Part shown: positions 9,289-18,288 of the stretch, piece by piece
Layout of the letters: each line of letters opens with the position of its first letter
Numbering within the stretch: the first letter of the stretch is position 1
DNA from: Micromonospora echinofusca
GTDB lineage: Bacteria; Actinomycetota; Actinomycetes; Mycobacteriales; Micromonosporaceae
Assembly: GCF_900091445.1 (NCBI RefSeq)
Contig: NZ_LT607733.1
Span: 5,669,001 to 5,733,000 of the forward strand
Length of the DNA: 64,000 nucleotides
Direction of reading: 5' to 3'
Made by a program: the position numbers and the translations under genes
The notes under the pieces: model-generated
What the model saw: only the letters and a program-made list of their open reading frames with translations
What the model was told of the DNA's origin: nothing
Database searches by the model: none

Positions 9289-10025
9289 GCCCACTGGCGG
9301 TCGTCAGCGGCGGCACCCGGGGCATCGGGCTCACCTTCAGCCGCCGGCTGGTGAAGCTGGGGCACCGGGTGGTCGCGCCGTACCGGAGCGACGCCGTCGC
9401 GGCGGCGTCGGCGGCGGCCGAGCTCGGCGACGCGTTCCACCCCATCCGGCTCGACGTCGCCGACGCCGCCGCGGTCGACGTCGCCGTGGAGACGGTCCTC
9501 GCCGAGCACGGCCCGCCGACCGTGCTGGTGAACAACGCGGGCATCAACGTCGACCGGCCGTTCCTGGAGATGTCGACCGAGGACTGGCGGCGGGTGCTCG
9601 ACACGAACCTCTCCGGCGTCTTCCACCTGACCCGGGGGTTCGCGCCGGCGATGCTGGCGGCCGAGGGCGACGGCGTGATCGTCAACGTGGGCGCCACCAC
9701 CGGCATCCGCCCCCGCCGCAACGGCGCGAACTACTGCGCCAGCAAGGCCGGCCTGCTCCAGCTCACCAAGTGCCTGGCGCTGGAGCTGGCGCCCCGGATC
9801 AGGGTCAACTGCCTGATCCCGGGCATGACCGAGACCGACGAGCTGGTGACGCGGTTCCGGCTGGACGATCCGGCCGCCCGGGCGGCGGTGGTAGCGGAGA
9901 TCCCCCGGGGCCGCATCGGCACCACCGAGGAGATCGCCGACGCCCTGGAGTTCCTCGTCGGGCCGGCGAGCGGATACCTGACCGGGCAGAAGCTGATCGT
10001 GGACGGTGGGCAGTTCATGTGGTGA
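9285..10025 (+). CDS. Short-chain dehydrogenase/reductase (FabG-like) with unusual active site
   Basis: 246-residue SDR with an N-terminal GGTRGIG nucleotide-binding motif, NNAG at the expected place and YCASK at about 150-154, closest in look to 3-oxoacyl-ACP reductases. It would use NAD(P)H to reduce, or NAD(P)+ to oxidise, a substrate that may be carrier-bound. The catalytic serine that should lie 13 residues before the Tyr is an alanine in NVGATTG, with Thr next to it. That could lower activity or let Thr take over. Coupled by 4-bp overlaps on both sides. Confidence 0.85.
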   Translation: MSPLAVVSGGTRGIGLTFSRRLVKLGHRVVAPYRSDAVAAASAAAELGDAFHPIRLDVADAAAVDVAVETVLAEHGPPTVLVNNAGINVDRPFLEMSTEDWRRVLDTNLSGVFHLTRGFAPAMLAAEGDGVIVNVGATTGIRPRRNGANYCASKAGLLQLTKCLALELAPRIRVNCLIPGMTETDELVTRFRLDDPAARAAVVAEIPRGRIGTTEEIADALEFLVGPASGYLTGQKLIVDGGQFMW

Positions 10026-11302
10026 CCGATGTGGACGACATCCTGGACGGCGCGACGCGGGCCCGGGCCGAGCTGCCCCCGCCCGGCGACCGGCGCTACG
10101 ACCGGTACTGCGAGGCGCTCGCCGACCGGCTCTCCTCCGGCTGGGCCGACGTCCTGGCAGCGAACGCCACCGACGTGGCCCGGGGCACCGAGGCGGGCCT
10201 CGGCCCCGAACTGGTCGACCGCCTGGCGCTCGGCAAGCGCCACCTCGACGCGCTGGTCGACCTGATCGCACGCACCCGTGCGGCGCTGCCGGCGGTGACC
10301 GCCCCGACCGCCGGACACCGCGCCGGCAACGGCGCCACCGTACGCCGGCTGCCCAAGCCGCTCGGCGTGGTTCTGATGATCTTCGAGGCCCGGCCGACGG
10401 TGACGGTGGAGGGCGCCCTGCTGCCCGTGGCGGTCGGCAACGTGGCCGTCCTGCGCGGCGGGGCGGAGATCGCGGCCACCAACCGGGCCCTCGCCGTCGT
10501 CGTCGGCCGGGCACTGGAGGACGCGGGGCTGCCCGCCGGCACGGTAGGGGTCGTCATCGACCCCGACCGGCGGCTGGTACGGGCCCTGCTGAAGCGGCAC
10601 GACGCGGTCGACGTCCTCATCCCCCGCGGCAGCCCGTCCCTGATCGACTACTGCCTGACCAGCTCCACCATCCCCGTCATCGCCAGCGGCGGCGGCGTCA
10701 ACCACCTCTACGTCGACCGCAGCGCCGACCTGGAGCTGGCCGCCCGGATCGCCCTGGACAGCAAGCTGGGCGAGCCCACCGCCTGCAACACCCTCGAACT
10801 GGTGCTCGCCCACGCGGACGTGGCCGAGGAGCTGACCCGGGCCCTGCTGCGGGCCGGCGCCGGGCTGACCGAGCCGTGGCTGCTGCGGGTCGACCCCCGG
10901 CTGAGCGCCGTCGCGCCCGCCGGGGCGCCGGTGGCCGAGCTGACCGCAGCCGACGACGGCCGGGAGTTCCTGGAACGCGCGGTCGGCATCCGGCCCGTCG
11001 CCGGCCTCGACGAGGCGGTGGCCCACATCCGCCGCTTCGGTTCCCGGCACACCGAGGGCGTGGTGGCCGCCGACCCGGCCGTCGTGGACGCGTTCCTGGC
11101 CGGGGTGGACGCCGCCGCGCTGGTGGTCAACGGCTCCCTGCGCCTGCACGACGGCCCGACGATGGGGCTGGGACCGGAGCTGTCCATCGCCACCGGCCGG
11201 CTGCACGTACGCGGTCCCGTCGACCTGTCCGCCCTGCTGACCTGGAGCTGGGTCGTCGACGCCGGGGGCCGGCTGCGCGGCGCCGGGACGGAGGAGGCAT
11301 GA
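10022..11302 (+). CDS. ProA-like gamma-glutamyl-phosphate reductase / acyl-phosphate or acyl-carrier reductase
   Basis: 426-residue member of the glutamate-5-semialdehyde dehydrogenase family, close to the family's normal length. It has the ProA segment EARPTVTVEGALLP, the nucleotide-binding GNVAVLRGG and the catalytic Cys near residue 255 in EPTACNTLE. ProA reduces gamma-glutamyl phosphate to the semialdehyde with NADPH. No gamma-glutamyl kinase is encoded nearby, so in this operon it may use an imported acyl phosphate or a thioester on the carrier encoded next. GTG start and stop both overlap neighbours by 4 bp. Confidence 0.85.
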   Translation: MTDVDDILDGATRARAELPPPGDRRYDRYCEALADRLSSGWADVLAANATDVARGTEAGLGPELVDRLALGKRHLDALVDLIARTRAALPAVTAPTAGHRAGNGATVRRLPKPLGVVLMIFEARPTVTVEGALLPVAVGNVAVLRGGAEIAATNRALAVVVGRALEDAGLPAGTVGVVIDPDRRLVRALLKRHDAVDVLIPRGSPSLIDYCLTSSTIPVIASGGGVNHLYVDRSADLELAARIALDSKLGEPTACNTLELVLAHADVAEELTRALLRAGAGLTEPWLLRVDPRLSAVAPAGAPVAELTAADDGREFLERAVGIRPVAGLDEAVAHIRRFGSRHTEGVVAADPAVVDAFLAGVDAAALVVNGSLRLHDGPTMGLGPELSIATGRLHVRGPVDLSALLTWSWVVDAGGRLRGAGTEEA

Positions 11303-11568
11303 CCGACCGGGCCCGGATCAACGAGGCGGTGAAACGGCTGGTCGTACGCGAGTCGCGGCTCGCGGTCGACCCCGCCACGGTCGACGACCTCGAACCGCTC
11401 AACGGCGACCTGCTGCGGGTCAACTCGCTGGGCTTCCTCGGCATGCTCGTCCGCCTCGAGGACGAACTCGACGTGACCCTGCCGGACGACATCTTCGCCG
11501 GGCGGGTCTTCACGACCGTCGCCGACCTGGTCGACGTCGTCGCGGACGTGGTGAAGGAGGAGTCGTGA
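11299..11568 (+). CDS. Free-standing carrier protein with NSL instead of DSL (ACP2)
   Basis: 89-residue acidic four-helix-type carrier. The expected attachment site reads RVNSLGFLGM, with Ser43 preceded by Asn rather than Asp. GGAGG lies 4 bp before the ATG, and ATGA overlap couples it to the ProA-like gene. Position between the reductase and the TrpB-like enzyme suggests it carries an intermediate for one of them. Whether the changed motif is still modified by the local PPTase is not known. Confidence 0.8.
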   Translation: MTDRARINEAVKRLVVRESRLAVDPATVDDLEPLNGDLLRVNSLGFLGMLVRLEDELDVTLPDDIFAGRVFTTVADLVDVVADVVKEES

Positions 11569-12896
11569 CCGAGACACCCCGGGCCTGGCGCAGCGTCCTG
11601 CCGCACCTCGGCTACGAGTTGCCCGCGGACGTGACGCCGGCGGACACCGGCGGCCCGGTGACCGCCACCCTGCCGCTGGAGCTGATCCGGCAGAGCGTCT
11701 CGACCCGGGAGTTCTGGCCGATCCCTGAGCCGGTGGCCGAGCGCTACCGGGCCTACCGGCCGGCGCCGCTGTGGCGGGCCCGCCGCTTCGAGGCCGAGAT
11801 CGGGGCGACGGTGCCGGTCTACGTGAAGTACGAGGGCGGCAACATCTCGGGCAGCCACAAGTTCAACACCGCGCTGGCGCAGGCCCACTACTACCATCGC
11901 GCGGGCTTCCGGGAGCTGGTCACCGGCACCGGCGCCGGGCAGTGGGGCAGCGCCCTCGCCGCCGCGTGCGCCGCGTTCGGCATGGCCTGCACCGTCTTCA
12001 TGGTCGGCGGGAGCCTGCGCGACAAGCCGTACCGGGGCAGCCTGATGCGCCTCTACGGCGCGGAGCTGCACGCCAGCCCCAGCCCGCTGACGGGGGTGGG
12101 CCGCGCCGCCGCCGAGCGGCCGGGGCAGGGCAACAGCCTGGCGCTGGCCATCGGCGAGGCCGTCGAGTACGCCCGGGCGGACCCGAAGCGGGCGTTCTGC
12201 ATCGGCAGCGGCGAGACGTACAGCATCCTGCACCAGTCGGTGATCGGCCTGGAGTCGATCGACCAGCTCGCCGCCCTCGACGCCACCGTGGACGCGGTGA
12301 TCGGCTGCGTGGGCGCCGGCAGCAACTTCGGCGGGCTGGCCCTGCCGTTCTTCGCCGCCGACGCGGCCGGCGAGCGGGAGGTGCCCGCCGACCTGATCGC
12401 GGTGGAGTCCAGCACCACCCCGAAGCTGACCCGGGGCGTGTACGCCTACGACCACACCGACTCCACCGGCACCGGCCCGATGGAGGCGATGTACACGATC
12501 GGCAGCGGGTACGCGATCCCCGCGTCGCACTCGGCGGGGCTGCGCTTCCACGGCGCGGCGAAGCTCGTCTCCGCCATGCGGCACCGGGACCAGGTCTCGG
12601 CGCTGGCGGTGGGCCAGCGGGAGGCGTTGACCGCCGGCCGGACGTTCGCCCTGACCGAGCTGGTGCTGCCCGCGCCGGAGTCGGGGCACGCGCTGGCCGC
12701 CGCCGCCCGGGTGGCGACCGGCCGCGAACCGGCACACCCGGCACGGCACGGGGTGCTGGTCTGCGTCAGCGGGCACGGCCTGCTCGATCTGGCCGCGTAC
12801 GACAAGCTCCTCGCCGGTCTGCCCGAGGACCGGCCGGCCGACGCGGACGCGTTGCGGGCGGCGACGGCGTCGCTCCGCGCGGTCCACCCGACGTGA
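11565..12896 (+). CDS. PLP-dependent TrpB2-like beta-elimination/replacement enzyme
   Basis: 443-residue fold-type II PLP enzyme resembling the TrpB2 group of tryptophan synthase beta chains. The PLP lysine is Lys99 in GSHKFNTA; the phosphate-binding loop is GAGSNFGG. In TrpB the sequence ETGAGQ carries the glutamate that activates indole; here it is GTGAGQW (Gly121), so true tryptophan synthesis is unlikely. A beta-replacement or elimination on serine or another beta-substituted amino acid, possibly carrier-bound, is the best guess. GTG start overlaps ACP2 by 4 bp. Confidence 0.8.
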   Translation: MTETPRAWRSVLPHLGYELPADVTPADTGGPVTATLPLELIRQSVSTREFWPIPEPVAERYRAYRPAPLWRARRFEAEIGATVPVYVKYEGGNISGSHKFNTALAQAHYYHRAGFRELVTGTGAGQWGSALAAACAAFGMACTVFMVGGSLRDKPYRGSLMRLYGAELHASPSPLTGVGRAAAERPGQGNSLALAIGEAVEYARADPKRAFCIGSGETYSILHQSVIGLESIDQLAALDATVDAVIGCVGAGSNFGGLALPFFAADAAGEREVPADLIAVESSTTPKLTRGVYAYDHTDSTGTGPMEAMYTIGSGYAIPASHSAGLRFHGAAKLVSAMRHRDQVSALAVGQREALTAGRTFALTELVLPAPESGHALAAAARVATGREPAHPARHGVLVCVSGHGLLDLAAYDKLLAGLPEDRPADADALRAATASLRAVHPT

Positions 12897-12906
12897 AGGG
12901 CGTGAC

Positions 12907-14145
12907 ATGGTCGTTGTGCCTGCGGTGCCGACGCGCAGCCGGGAGTGGACGCCGGTGCTGACCGGTCTCCGCGCCGACCTGCTGGACTGCGTACAGGTGA
13001 ACCTGGCCGCGCTGGCGGACCGGGCCTACGGGCCCGGGGCGCACCTGGCGCTCGGTGCCACCCTGCGGTTCGCCACCGTCGTGGGGCCCGCCGGTACGCC
13101 GGCGGTGACCGCGTCGGTCGAGCAGCGGCTCACCGAGGCGGCCGACCTGCTCGGCCTGCGGGTCACCCGGCGCTGGGACGACGTGCCCGGCGCGCGGCTG
13201 CGCGAGCTGCTCGCGGAGCACTCGCCGCTCTACGTGGTCGCCGACACGTTCACCATGAGCTGGCTGCCGTACGCCGGCAACCAGCACATGGAACACAGCT
13301 TCCTGCTGGTCGACGCCGGCGAACAGTGCGTGGTGGTCGACGGCTACCACAACTCCACGCAGTGGGGCGACGCGCGACCGGGGACCTGGCGGATGTCGGC
13401 CGCGGACTTCGACGCCGCGGTGCCCCGGGCGACCGCGATGACCGTCGCCGCCGACGGCGCCCCGGTGCTCGACCGGGCGACGGTCCTGCGCGACAACGCC
13501 GCCGCGCTGCGCGCCGGGGCGGACCGGATCGAGGACTACCTGACGGCGGTCCGACGGCGGGCGGGCGAGGCGGAGGCGGCGGCCCAGCTGGTGCTCGACG
13601 TGTGGCTGCTCGGCCGGTCCCGGGCGCTGCACGCCGCCTGGCTGGCCGGCGACCCGGCCACCGCCGACGCGGCGCGCGAGGCCGCCGGTCGCGCCGACGC
13701 CTGGCTCGCCCTGGCCGGGCAGAGCTACGTGGCGATGCGCCGGGTCCGCCGGGGCGGCGTCTTCCCCACCCCCGTCCTCGACCAGCTCGACGGCCTGCTG
13801 CGCGACGACGTGGCGCTCGCCGGTCGGCTCGCCGACGCCGGACCGGTGCCGCCGCCGCAGGACGGGCCGGCCGCCGACCCGGGCCGGATCCGCGCGGTGC
13901 TCGCCGACGAGGTGCGCGCCGTGCTCGGGGTGGGCCCGGAGGTGCCGGTCGAGGGGCGTCCACTGCGGACGCTGTCCGGCTTCAACTCGTTCCGGCTGGT
14001 CGAGGTGATCGAGCGGGCGGAGGCCCGGCTGGGGGTGGAGCTGGACCCGGACGACCTCACCGGGACGGCCCTGCACGACCTCGACTCGCTGGGTGCCGTG
14101 TTCGACCGGGCCCGCCCGGCGGCGCAGGGGGTGTCGGGCCGGTGA
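12907..14145 (+). CDS. BtrH-like acyltransferase fused to a C-terminal carrier domain
   Basis: 412-residue protein that I read as a BtrH_N-type domain plus a carrier domain. The N-terminal part has an early Cys (Cys28 in LLDCVQVNLA), a central HMEHSFLLVDA region and VVVDGYH, the Cys/His/Asp pattern of the papain-like BtrH fold that moves an acyl group from a carrier to an amine in butirosin synthesis. The last 90 residues look like a carrier, with Ser361 in SGFNSFRLVEV. A fused transferase and carrier is unusual. GAAGGG precedes the ATG by 6 bp. The stop overlaps the ligase start by 4 bp. The family assignment is from motif pattern only. Confidence 0.65.
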   Translation: MVVVPAVPTRSREWTPVLTGLRADLLDCVQVNLAALADRAYGPGAHLALGATLRFATVVGPAGTPAVTASVEQRLTEAADLLGLRVTRRWDDVPGARLRELLAEHSPLYVVADTFTMSWLPYAGNQHMEHSFLLVDAGEQCVVVDGYHNSTQWGDARPGTWRMSAADFDAAVPRATAMTVAADGAPVLDRATVLRDNAAALRAGADRIEDYLTAVRRRAGEAEAAAQLVLDVWLLGRSRALHAAWLAGDPATADAAREAAGRADAWLALAGQSYVAMRRVRRGGVFPTPVLDQLDGLLRDDVALAGRLADAGPVPPPQDGPAADPGRIRAVLADEVRAVLGVGPEVPVEGRPLRTLSGFNSFRLVEVIERAEARLGVELDPDDLTGTALHDLDSLGAVFDRARPAAQGVSGR

Positions 14146-15641
14146 CCGGGCTGCTGCACGACCTGCTGGACCGTACCGCGACCGCCCGGCCGGAGGCGCC
14201 GGCGATCGCCCACGGCGACCTGGTGCAGACCTACGGGGAGCTGGACGCGGCCAGCCGGCGGCTCGCCGGCTGGCTGGCCGGGCGGGGTGTCCGCCGGGGC
14301 GAACGGGTGGTCGTCTGCCTGCCCACCGACCCACTGGTGCCCGCCCTGCTGTACGCCTGCTCCCGGGCGGGCGCCGTGTTCAGCGTCGTCAACGAGCAGT
14401 CCCCCGCGGTCGCCCTGGCGCACGTGCTGACCGACGCCGAGCCGGCGCTGCTCGTCACCGACAGCCCCCGGGCGCTCGCCGTGGCGGCCGGGCACGGGGT
14501 GCCGACCGTCGGCACAGCGGAGCTGCGCGACGTCGTACGGGACGGGCCGGACGCCGAGCCGGCGGCGTCCCCGCTGGCCGTCGACCCGGTCTGCCTGATC
14601 TACACCTCCGGCAGCACCGGCATGCCGAAGGCGGTGGTGTCCACCCACGCGCAGGTGGTCTTCGCCGTCGGGGCCATCGCCTCCCAGCTCGCCTACCGGG
14701 CCGACGACGTCGTGTGGTGCGCGCTGCCGCTCTCCTTCGACTACGGCATGTACCAGATCTTCCTCAGCACCCTCGCCGGCGCCCGGCTGCACCTGGCCTC
14801 CACCGCCGACACCGGCCCGACGCTGCCCCGGCACCTGGTGAACAGCGCCGCGACCGTGCTGCCCGCCGTGCCCGCGCTCGCCCGGGGCCTGGCCCGGATG
14901 CTGTCCCGCCCGGGCGCGACAGTGCCCGCGCTGCGCCTGCTCACCAATACCGGCGCCGCGATGCCGCCCGAGGTCCTGCGCGACCTGCGCGCCCGGATCC
15001 CCACCCTGCGCGTACAGCTGATGTTCGGGCTCACCGAGTGCAAGCGGGCGGCGATCATGCCGGTGGACGAGGACCTGCGTCGACCCGGCGCCTCCGGGCG
15101 GGCCCTGCCGGGCACCGAGATCCTGATCGTCGACGCGGACGGCGCGGCGGTGCCGCCCGGCACCGTCGGCGAGATCGTGGTCCGGGGCCCGCACGTGATG
15201 GCCGGCTACTGGCGTCGCCCGGAACTCACCGCGCAGCGCTTCCCCCGCGTCGAGGGGATCTTCCCCCAGCTACGCACGGGCGACCACGGCTGGCTCGACG
15301 CCGACGGCTACCTCTACTTCGTCGGCCGGCGCGACGACATCTACAAGGAACGCGGCATCCGCGTCAGCGTCACCGAGGTCGAGGCGGCGGCGTACCGGAT
15401 ACCGCAGGTGCAGGCCGCCGCCGTGCTGCCGCCCCGCGCCGAGGACGGCGGCGACTCGGCCACCCTGTTCGCGGTGACCGAGCTGACCGCGCCGGAGGTG
15501 CTCGCCGCGCTGCGTACCGAACTCGACGAGATCAAGACGCCCCGGACCTGCCTCGTCGTGCCGGAGATCCCGCTGACCCGCAACGGCAAGGTCGACCGGG
15601 CCGAGCTGTACCGGATGTGGTCGGAGCGCGCCCGTGTCTGA
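14142..15641 (+). CDS. Acyl/aminoacyl-adenylating ligase (AMP-binding)
   Basis: 499-residue ANL-superfamily enzyme with YTSGSTGMPK near residue 152, GLTECKRAA at the A5 position and a TRNGKVDR end motif. The pocket segment LSFDYGMYQIF looks like the acyl ligases that travel with a carrier protein and a type III PLP decarboxylase in exosortase-A loci, rather than like ordinary NRPS A domains. Here the decarboxylase follows directly (8-bp overlap) and a carrier comes next, so the ligase probably loads that carrier with the decarboxylase substrate. Confidence 0.85.
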   Translation: MTGLLHDLLDRTATARPEAPAIAHGDLVQTYGELDAASRRLAGWLAGRGVRRGERVVVCLPTDPLVPALLYACSRAGAVFSVVNEQSPAVALAHVLTDAEPALLVTDSPRALAVAAGHGVPTVGTAELRDVVRDGPDAEPAASPLAVDPVCLIYTSGSTGMPKAVVSTHAQVVFAVGAIASQLAYRADDVVWCALPLSFDYGMYQIFLSTLAGARLHLASTADTGPTLPRHLVNSAATVLPAVPALARGLARMLSRPGATVPALRLLTNTGAAMPPEVLRDLRARIPTLRVQLMFGLTECKRAAIMPVDEDLRRPGASGRALPGTEILIVDADGAAVPPGTVGEIVVRGPHVMAGYWRRPELTAQRFPRVEGIFPQLRTGDHGWLDADGYLYFVGRRDDIYKERGIRVSVTEVEAAAYRIPQVQAAAVLPPRAEDGGDSATLFAVTELTAPEVLAALRTELDEIKTPRTCLVVPEIPLTRNGKVDRAELYRMWSERARV

Positions 15642-16884
15642 GCTGGCGGAACTCTTCGACCGGCCGGACGCGCCGCAGACCCCCGCGTACCTCTACGACA
15701 CCGACGAGCTGGCCCGCTCGTACGCGGCGCTGCGGGCCGCCCTGCCCGGGCCCGCCGAGCTGTTCTACTCGCTCAAGGCCAACCCGCACCCGACGGTGGT
15801 CGCCGACCTGACCGCCGCCGGGTGCCGGGCCGAGGTCTGCTCCCCCGGCGAGCTGCGCGTCGCGCTGGCGGCCGGCTGCGACCCGGTCGAGGTCCTCTAC
15901 ACCGGCCCGGGCAAGCGGGACGTCGACCTGGTCGAGGCCGTACGGGCCGGGGTCGGGCTCTTCTCAGTGGACTCGCCGTACGGGCTGGACCAGCTCGACC
16001 GGGTGGCCCGCGAGCACGGCGTCGAGGTACGCGCGCTGGTGCGGATCAACGACGACACCCCGGCCCCCGGGCAGGGCCTCACCATGACCGGCGTCGCCTC
16101 GCAGTTCGGCGCGGACGTGCGCTGGGTGCTTGACCGGCCCGAGCTGTTCGGGCCGCGCCGGAACGTGGCCCCGGTCGGGTTCCACCTCTACATGGGCAGC
16201 AACGTCGACGGCGAGGACGCCCTGCTCGCCCAGTTCACCCAGTCCGTCGACACCGTACGGCGGCTGGCGGCGGCGACCGGGACACAGCCGGAGCTGATCG
16301 ACCTGGGCGGCGGCTTCGGCGCGCCCTTCGCGCGGGCCGGCGACCGGCCGGACCTGCCGAAGCTGGCGGACCGGCTGACGGCGTTGCTGGCCGACGCCTT
16401 CCCGGGCTGGCCGGAGCGGGGGCCGGGGGTGGCCTTCGAGTCGGGCCGGTACCTGGTCGGCACCTGCGGGACGCTGGTCACCCGGGTCCTGGACGTGAAG
16501 CGGTCGCAGGGCGCGACCGTGGTGGTGCTGGAGTCGGGCATCCACCACCTCGGCGGGATGTCCGGCCTGCGCCGGCTGCCGCCGATCGTGCCGGACCTGC
16601 TGACCGTGGACGCGGCGGCCGGCCCGCCGGTGCCCGGGACCATCGTCACCGGGCCGCTGTGCACGCCGCTGGACACGTGGGCCCGCGCCGCCGCCCTCCC
16701 GCCTCTGGTCCCGGGCCAGCTGGTCGCCGTGCCCAACGTGGGCGCGTACGGCCTCTACGCCAGCCTGGTGGCCTTCCTCGCGCATCCCATGCCGGTCGAG
16801 GTCACCGTCGCCGGGGGCCGGATCACCGGCGTGACCCGGCTGGAACTCACCCGGCACACCGTCATCGGCAGCGACAGGGGTTGA
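15634..16884 (+). CDS. BtrK/LysA-like PLP-dependent decarboxylase
   Basis: 416-residue fold-type III PLP enzyme of the diaminopimelate/ornithine decarboxylase family. The PLP lysine is Lys48 in FYSLKANPHP; HLYMGSN near 184, DLGGGFG near 226, ESGRYLVG and the catalytic Cys near 343 in GPLCTPLDTW are all present. In the butirosin pathway the relative BtrK removes the alpha-carboxylate of a gamma-glutamyl group tethered to a carrier. The ligase before it and the carrier after it suggest the same carrier-tethered reaction here. A free amino acid substrate cannot be excluded. Confidence 0.85.
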   Translation: MSELAELFDRPDAPQTPAYLYDTDELARSYAALRAALPGPAELFYSLKANPHPTVVADLTAAGCRAEVCSPGELRVALAAGCDPVEVLYTGPGKRDVDLVEAVRAGVGLFSVDSPYGLDQLDRVAREHGVEVRALVRINDDTPAPGQGLTMTGVASQFGADVRWVLDRPELFGPRRNVAPVGFHLYMGSNVDGEDALLAQFTQSVDTVRRLAAATGTQPELIDLGGGFGAPFARAGDRPDLPKLADRLTALLADAFPGWPERGPGVAFESGRYLVGTCGTLVTRVLDVKRSQGATVVVLESGIHHLGGMSGLRRLPPIVPDLLTVDAAAGPPVPGTIVTGPLCTPLDTWARAAALPPLVPGQLVAVPNVGAYGLYASLVAFLAHPMPVEVTVAGGRITGVTRLELTRHTVIGSDRG

Positions 16885-16891
16885 TCTGACA

Positions 16892-17134
16892 ATGGACGCC
16901 GCTTTTCCGGACCTGCTCAAGCCGTTCCTCAAGTACGCGGGAACGCAGCCCATCACCGCCGAGGCCTCGCTCAACGAACTGGGCCTGGACTCGATGCGCG
17001 CGATCGAGCTGCTGTTCACCATCGAGGACACCTACGGGGTGTCCATGCCCGACGAGCTGCTGACCGACAGCACCTTCGCCACCGCGGGCAGCCTGTGGAA
17101 CACCATCGAGTCGCTGCGGGGGCGGGCGGCGTGA
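16892..17134 (+). CDS. Free-standing carrier protein (ACP3)
   Basis: 80-residue carrier with a canonical GLDSM site (Ser34), the most typical carrier in the cluster. It starts 7 bp after the decarboxylase gene and overlaps the first dehydrogenase-like gene by 4 bp. This placing makes it the likely platform for ligase loading, decarboxylation and flavoenzyme oxidation. Confidence 0.88.
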   Translation: MDAAFPDLLKPFLKYAGTQPITAEASLNELGLDSMRAIELLFTIEDTYGVSMPDELLTDSTFATAGSLWNTIESLRGRAA

Positions 17135-18288
17135 GCACCGCGACCGGCCACGAGAGCGCGCTGGAGGAGGTGCTGGCCGCCGCCGCCGCGCACGCGGAGC
17201 ACGCCGACGAGACGGCGGAGTTCCCGACGGCGGCGCTGGACGCGATGCGGGCCACCGGCCTGCTCGGCCTGCTGGTGCCGGCGGAGCACGGCGGCGGGGG
17301 TGGCGGGCTCGACGACCTCGTCGACGTGACCCTGCGGCTGGCCCGGGTGGACATGTCCGTCGCGTTGATCTTCGCGATGCACTGCCAGCAGGTCGCGGCG
17401 GTGGTCCGGCACGCCGACGGCCCGTTCGCCGAACGGCTCCTGCCGGAGCTCGGCAAGGGCGACGTCTACCTCGCCTCGGTGACCACCGAACGTGGCAAGG
17501 GCGGGCACCTGCTCAGCTCGGAGTCGACGGTCCGGCAGGACGCCGGGACCCTGACGATCGACCGGGACGCCCCCATCGTAACCGGCGGCCAGCACGCCGA
17601 CGCGTACCTCATCACCACGCTGGCGCCGGACGCCACCTCGCCCACCCAGGTCTCCCTGGTGTACGCCCGCCGCGACCAGCTGACGCTGGAGGTGCGCGGC
17701 GGCTGGCAGCCGCTCGGCATGCGGGCCACCCAGAGCGTGCCGATGCGGCTGACCGGGCGGGTGCCGGCCGACCAGGTGATCGGCGCCCCCGGGAAGTTCC
17801 GCGAGATCGTCGCCCCCACCTTCGGCCCGCTGGCACACATCGGCTGGTCGGCGGCGTGGCTCGGCGCGGCCACCGGCGCGCTGTCGCGGATCCTGCACCA
17901 CATCCGCGACGCCGGGCGGGGCCAGTTCGATCCCTCCTCCGAGCTGCTGCTGACCCGGCTGGCCCGCGTCCGGGGCCGGCTCGACCTGGTCAACGCCCTG
18001 CTGCGGCACACCGTCGCCGCCGTGCAGGGCACTCCCGACGTGGCCGACCCGTCGACCCAGCTGCTGGTCAACTCCCTCAAGGTGCACGCCGCCGAGCAGT
18101 GCTTCGCCGCCGCCGACGAGATGGTGGAGCTGGTCGGCCTGCGGCACGGCTACCTCAGGTCGTCGCCGCTGTACCTGGAGCGGGTCTTCCGGGACCTCCG
18201 CTCCGCCTCGCTGAACTACGCCAACGACCGGCTGCTGCTGGTCAACGGGGCGCTGACCCTGCGGGACCGGCAGGTGCACCTTGCCTGA
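17131..18288 (+). CDS. Acyl-CoA dehydrogenase-like flavoprotein 1
   Basis: 385-residue member of the acyl-CoA dehydrogenase fold, about the family's normal length. The C-terminal helical part reads LVGLRHGYLRSSPLYLERVFRD at the expected place, but the YEGT-type segment carrying the usual catalytic glutamate is replaced by SLNYANDRLL. It may be an acyl-carrier dehydrogenase with another base, or a group D flavin monooxygenase. The following ACAD-like gene overlaps it by 8 bp, so the pair could form a heteromer. ACP3 just upstream is the likely substrate carrier. Confidence 0.82.
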   Translation: MSTATGHESALEEVLAAAAAHAEHADETAEFPTAALDAMRATGLLGLLVPAEHGGGGGGLDDLVDVTLRLARVDMSVALIFAMHCQQVAAVVRHADGPFAERLLPELGKGDVYLASVTTERGKGGHLLSSESTVRQDAGTLTIDRDAPIVTGGQHADAYLITTLAPDATSPTQVSLVYARRDQLTLEVRGGWQPLGMRATQSVPMRLTGRVPADQVIGAPGKFREIVAPTFGPLAHIGWSAAWLGAATGALSRILHHIRDAGRGQFDPSSELLLTRLARVRGRLDLVNALLRHTVAAVQGTPDVADPSTQLLVNSLKVHAAEQCFAAADEMVELVGLRHGYLRSSPLYLERVFRDLRSASLNYANDRLLLVNGALTLRDRQVHLA

